Below, in pieces: positions 6,006 through 7,524 of a DNA stretch of 7,524 bases (position 1 is the first letter of the stretch; every line of letters starts with the position of its first letter). This DNA comes from CAZVRZ01 sp964629965. Lineage in GTDB: Bacteria; Chloroflexota; Anaerolineae; Anaerolineales; UBA4823. The notes under the pieces were generated by a model. The model was not told where the DNA came from and searched no databases. It was given only the letters and a program-made list of their open reading frames with translations. Made by a program: the position numbers and the translations under genes. The stretch lies in the NCBI GenBank assembly GCA_964629965.1, contig CAZVRZ010000213.1, forward strand, positions 1 through 7,524, written 5' to 3'.

Positions 6006-6200
6006 ACGTTTTGAACAGAGGGGTAGATTAGCGGAATTACCTTTCAAGTTTTGCTAGTGTATTTTTTGGGTGCGGGGTTCTCTTTGGGGCACAGTCTGGT
6101 AAGACTCGTTTGCGTTGGGGTATTTCGCATCGAAAAACTGTCGACCTGATTTTGTAGGTACCAATCAAACTTGAAGCATGCCAATATTAGTGATGGATCG

Positions 6201-7136
6201 TTACTCTTCAACCTCGATGCGATCCACCTGGATTTGCGAGCCGTTGTAGTCGGGCACATTGCTCAGTAATGTTCCATAGAGATGAACGATCTTGCCACTG
6301 TCGCGCAGTGCCTTGATCTGCGCTTGTACCGCCGGATTCATTGAATCGATGCCAAAATAGATGATCTGCCCGTTTGTCCACAATTCAAAGTAGTCATCAT
6401 ACTGTGCGCCGGGCTCCGTACTCTTGATGACGCCCCGCCAATCTGCTATTTCTTCTGAAGTACCTGGCGGCATGTAACCGCCTGAGGCTTGTTCTTGGAT
6501 CCGATCCACCAGGATCTGCGAGCCATTGTAGTCAGGCACATTGCTCAGTAATGTGCCATAAAGATGAACGATCTTACCGCTGTCGCGTAGTGCCTTGATC
6601 TGCGCTTGGACCTCTGGATCCATTGAATCGATGCCAAAATAGATGATCTGCCCGTTGGTCCACAACTCAAAGTAGTCATCATACTGTGAACCAGGCTCGG
6701 TACTCTTGATGACGCCCTGCCAATCAGCTATCTCTTCCGAGGTACCGGGTGGTATGTAACCGCCCGCGGCATCTCCTACTGAGCTACTTCCCCCTCCTGG
6801 GCCACCGCCACTTGCTTCTGTGGTTGCCTCAACGATCAAAGCAGGCGTTGGGCTTGTTTGGGCTGCGGGACCACACTCCCCACGTAAATAGGCCCACTCA
6901 TCACAGCTGCTGCCATCCGGAAAAACACACACTCCGGATTGGCTGCCATCGTTAGTAGTTACGATTTCAAGCGTATACCCATTTTGCTCACAATAGACCG
7001 AAGCGGGATTTGGTATATTTGCTTGGGGTGTTTCCGGCGTCATCGATTCAGGTGTCTGTATACTGGAAGTGCAGGCGGCTAGTGTTGTACAGAAAAACAA
7101 TGCAATTGTAATAGTCAGCATTCGTAACTTTTTCAT
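6201..7136 (-). CDS. DUF333 lipoprotein with a duplicated OB-like domain
   Basis: The protein has 311 residues from the ATG at 7134-7136. This start is preferred over one 27 bases upstream because GGAG (7143-7146 on the minus strand) stands six bases away and the signal peptide then begins MKKLRM. A lipobox LAAC puts the lipidated Cys at 22. Residues 43-88 form a DUF333 domain (NPASVYCEQNG, then GVCVFPDGSSCDEW) with Cys49, 70, 78 and 88, likely paired outside the membrane. A linker rich in Thr, Pro, Ser and Gly follows (89-124). Two copies of a 90-residue module come next (about 125-214 and 219-308), differing at only a few residues. Each ends GKIVHLYGTLLSNVPDYNGS, which resembles a small beta-barrel (OB-like) fold; this fold call is inference. 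Function is unknown. It should be anchored outside the cytoplasmic membrane. Confidence 0.9.
   Translation of the reverse strand: MKKLRMLTITIALFFCTTLAACTSSIQTPESMTPETPQANIPNPASVYCEQNGYTLEIVTTNDGSQSGVCVFPDGSSCDEWAYLRGECGPAAQTSPTPALIVEATTEASGGGPGGGSSSVGDAAGGYIPPGTSEEIADWQGVIKSTEPGSQYDDYFELWTNGQIIYFGIDSMDPEVQAQIKALRDSGKIVHLYGTLLSNVPDYNGSQILVDRIQEQASGGYMPPGTSEEIADWRGVIKSTEPGAQYDDYFELWTNGQIIYFGIDSMNPAVQAQIKALRDSGKIVHLYGTLLSNVPDYNGSQIQVDRIEVEE
6213..6764 (-). repeat. Tandem intragenic duplication, 282-bp unit
   Basis: The unit 6483-6764 (residues 125-218) is repeated at 6213-6482 (residues 219-308). The two encode almost the same protein; the differences are Q/R in ADW(Q/R)GV, S/A, D/N and E/A near SM(D/N)P(E/A)V, I/M in Y(I/M)PP and L/Q near the end. 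The DNA differs mainly at third codon positions, so the copy is fairly recent and under selection to keep the protein sequence, or is being kept similar by gene conversion. Confidence 0.9.
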
Positions 7137-7222
7137 TTTTTTCTCCACTTCTTGATTATTCATGGACGCAATAATTCCGATAATTGTTCCTTGGCAATAA
7201 GCTTTCCTAAAGTCTCAAATTT

Positions 7223-7524
7223 CTAAAATGGGGAGCTTGAATTTGGCATTCGTTTCCCTGAAACTGAAGACAACATCAACCAGGGTTCGATGATGATATT
7301 GATCAGCACGTGTGCAAATATACAGGGTCCTAAGTTCCGCCCGCCCATGAGATAGATAATAGCCAAAAGTATGCCTAAAATGGATGTTGAGAGAATGGCC
7401 GGAAATGTAAACTTGATGTCACCCTTGAAAAGAATCCATGCGGTGTGGGCTAACCCAAAAGCAAAGCCGGAAATGATGATCTGGAGAATGAGACCTACAT
7501 CTCTTGCCATGAGCATATCCATCA
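7223..7524 (-). CDS. CPBP family intramembrane protease, C-terminal part (cut by the window edge)
   Basis: The frame runs from beyond the right edge to a TAG at 7223-7225; at least 99 residues are visible. Numbered from the first Met in view, FGLAH (22-26; His26) matches the FGxxH motif and FAHVLIN (69-75; His71, Asn75) matches the last CPBP motif. Hydrophobic stretches at about 10-25, 38-60 and 64-84 fit transmembrane helices. The EExxxR motif should lie in the missing N-terminal part, so activity cannot be judged. It lies upstream of the lipoprotein gene on the same strand with an 86-bp gap, so the two may share a transcript. It is different in sequence from the CPBP gene at 3811-4620. Confidence 0.8.
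   Translation of the reverse strand, partial: MDMLMARDVGLILQIIISGFAFGLAHTAWILFKGDIKFTFPAILSTSILGILLAIIYLMGGRNLGPCIFAHVLINIIIEPWLMLSSVSGKRMPNSSSPF

Larger units (their letters stand above)
5776..6200. other. Non-coding stretch between convergent genes
   Basis: This 425-bp gap separates the + strand exporter genes from the minus strand lipoprotein gene. It holds the second dyad repeat (5930-5951) and a long hairpin (5960-6005). Short open frames here lack ribosome binding sites and recognisable protein features. TTCAAGTTT (6043-6051) and AAACTTGAA (6167-6175) form a 9-bp inverted pair 115 bp apart, which may be chance. Confidence 0.6.

Noticed and set aside
6086..6094. GGGGCACAG as a third copy of the dyad repeat
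   Set aside because: Only nine bases match and the left arm and GT centre are missing, so chance is the simpler explanation.
6044..6259. Small minus strand frame after the lipoprotein gene
   Set aside because: It overlaps the lipoprotein 3' end out of frame and has no start signal or recognisable content.

Overview
The window looks like a chromosomal segment of a Chloroflexota bacterium, probably class Anaerolineae. This is inferred from the moderate G+C, the type of LytTR-ABC fusion, the ABC-2 permease pair, the CPBP proteases and the DUF333 lipoprotein with a Thr/Pro/Ser/Gly-rich linker. No rRNA or tRNA is present to confirm it.

Layout. Positions 1-432 hold the C-terminal remnant of a serine recombinase with an in-frame stop at its left end. 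A 254-bp non-coding stretch (433-686) follows, with one copy of a GT-centred dyad repeat (559-580), a stem-loop, and a probable leaderless promoter. Positions 687-5775 hold five + strand genes: (1) a degenerate ABC ATPase domain fused to a LytTR DNA-binding domain; (2) a fully canonical ABC ATPase; (3) an ABC-2 permease overlapping it by 4 nt; (4) a CPBP (CAAX-type) membrane protease; (5) a second, paralogous ABC-2 permease. Positions 5776-6200 are non-coding and carry a second copy of the dyad repeat (5930-5951) and a strong hairpin (5960-6005). On the minus strand are a DUF333 lipoprotein with a recent tandem domain duplication (6201-7136) and the C-terminal part of another CPBP protease that runs off the right edge (7223-7524).

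How the genes may work together. Genes 2, 3 and 5 have the parts for one ABC-2 exporter: one active ATPase (as a homodimer) and two different permease halves. Gene 1 keeps the outline of an ABC subunit but has lost nearly every catalytic residue and carries a DNA-binding domain instead. It is best read as a local transcription regulator that may sense nucleotide or the transporter. The gene 2 promoter (TTGCAC-17 bp-TATAAT) has its -35 box inside an 8-bp inverted repeat that could be an operator, or the terminator of gene 1. The CPBP gene between the two permeases suggests peptide handling or self-protection. The transported substrate cannot be read from the sequence.

The two near-identical dyads in the same orientation, one on each side of the five-gene block and next to a recombinase remnant, are the most unusual structural signal. 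They could mark recombination sites or be a dispersed genomic repeat.
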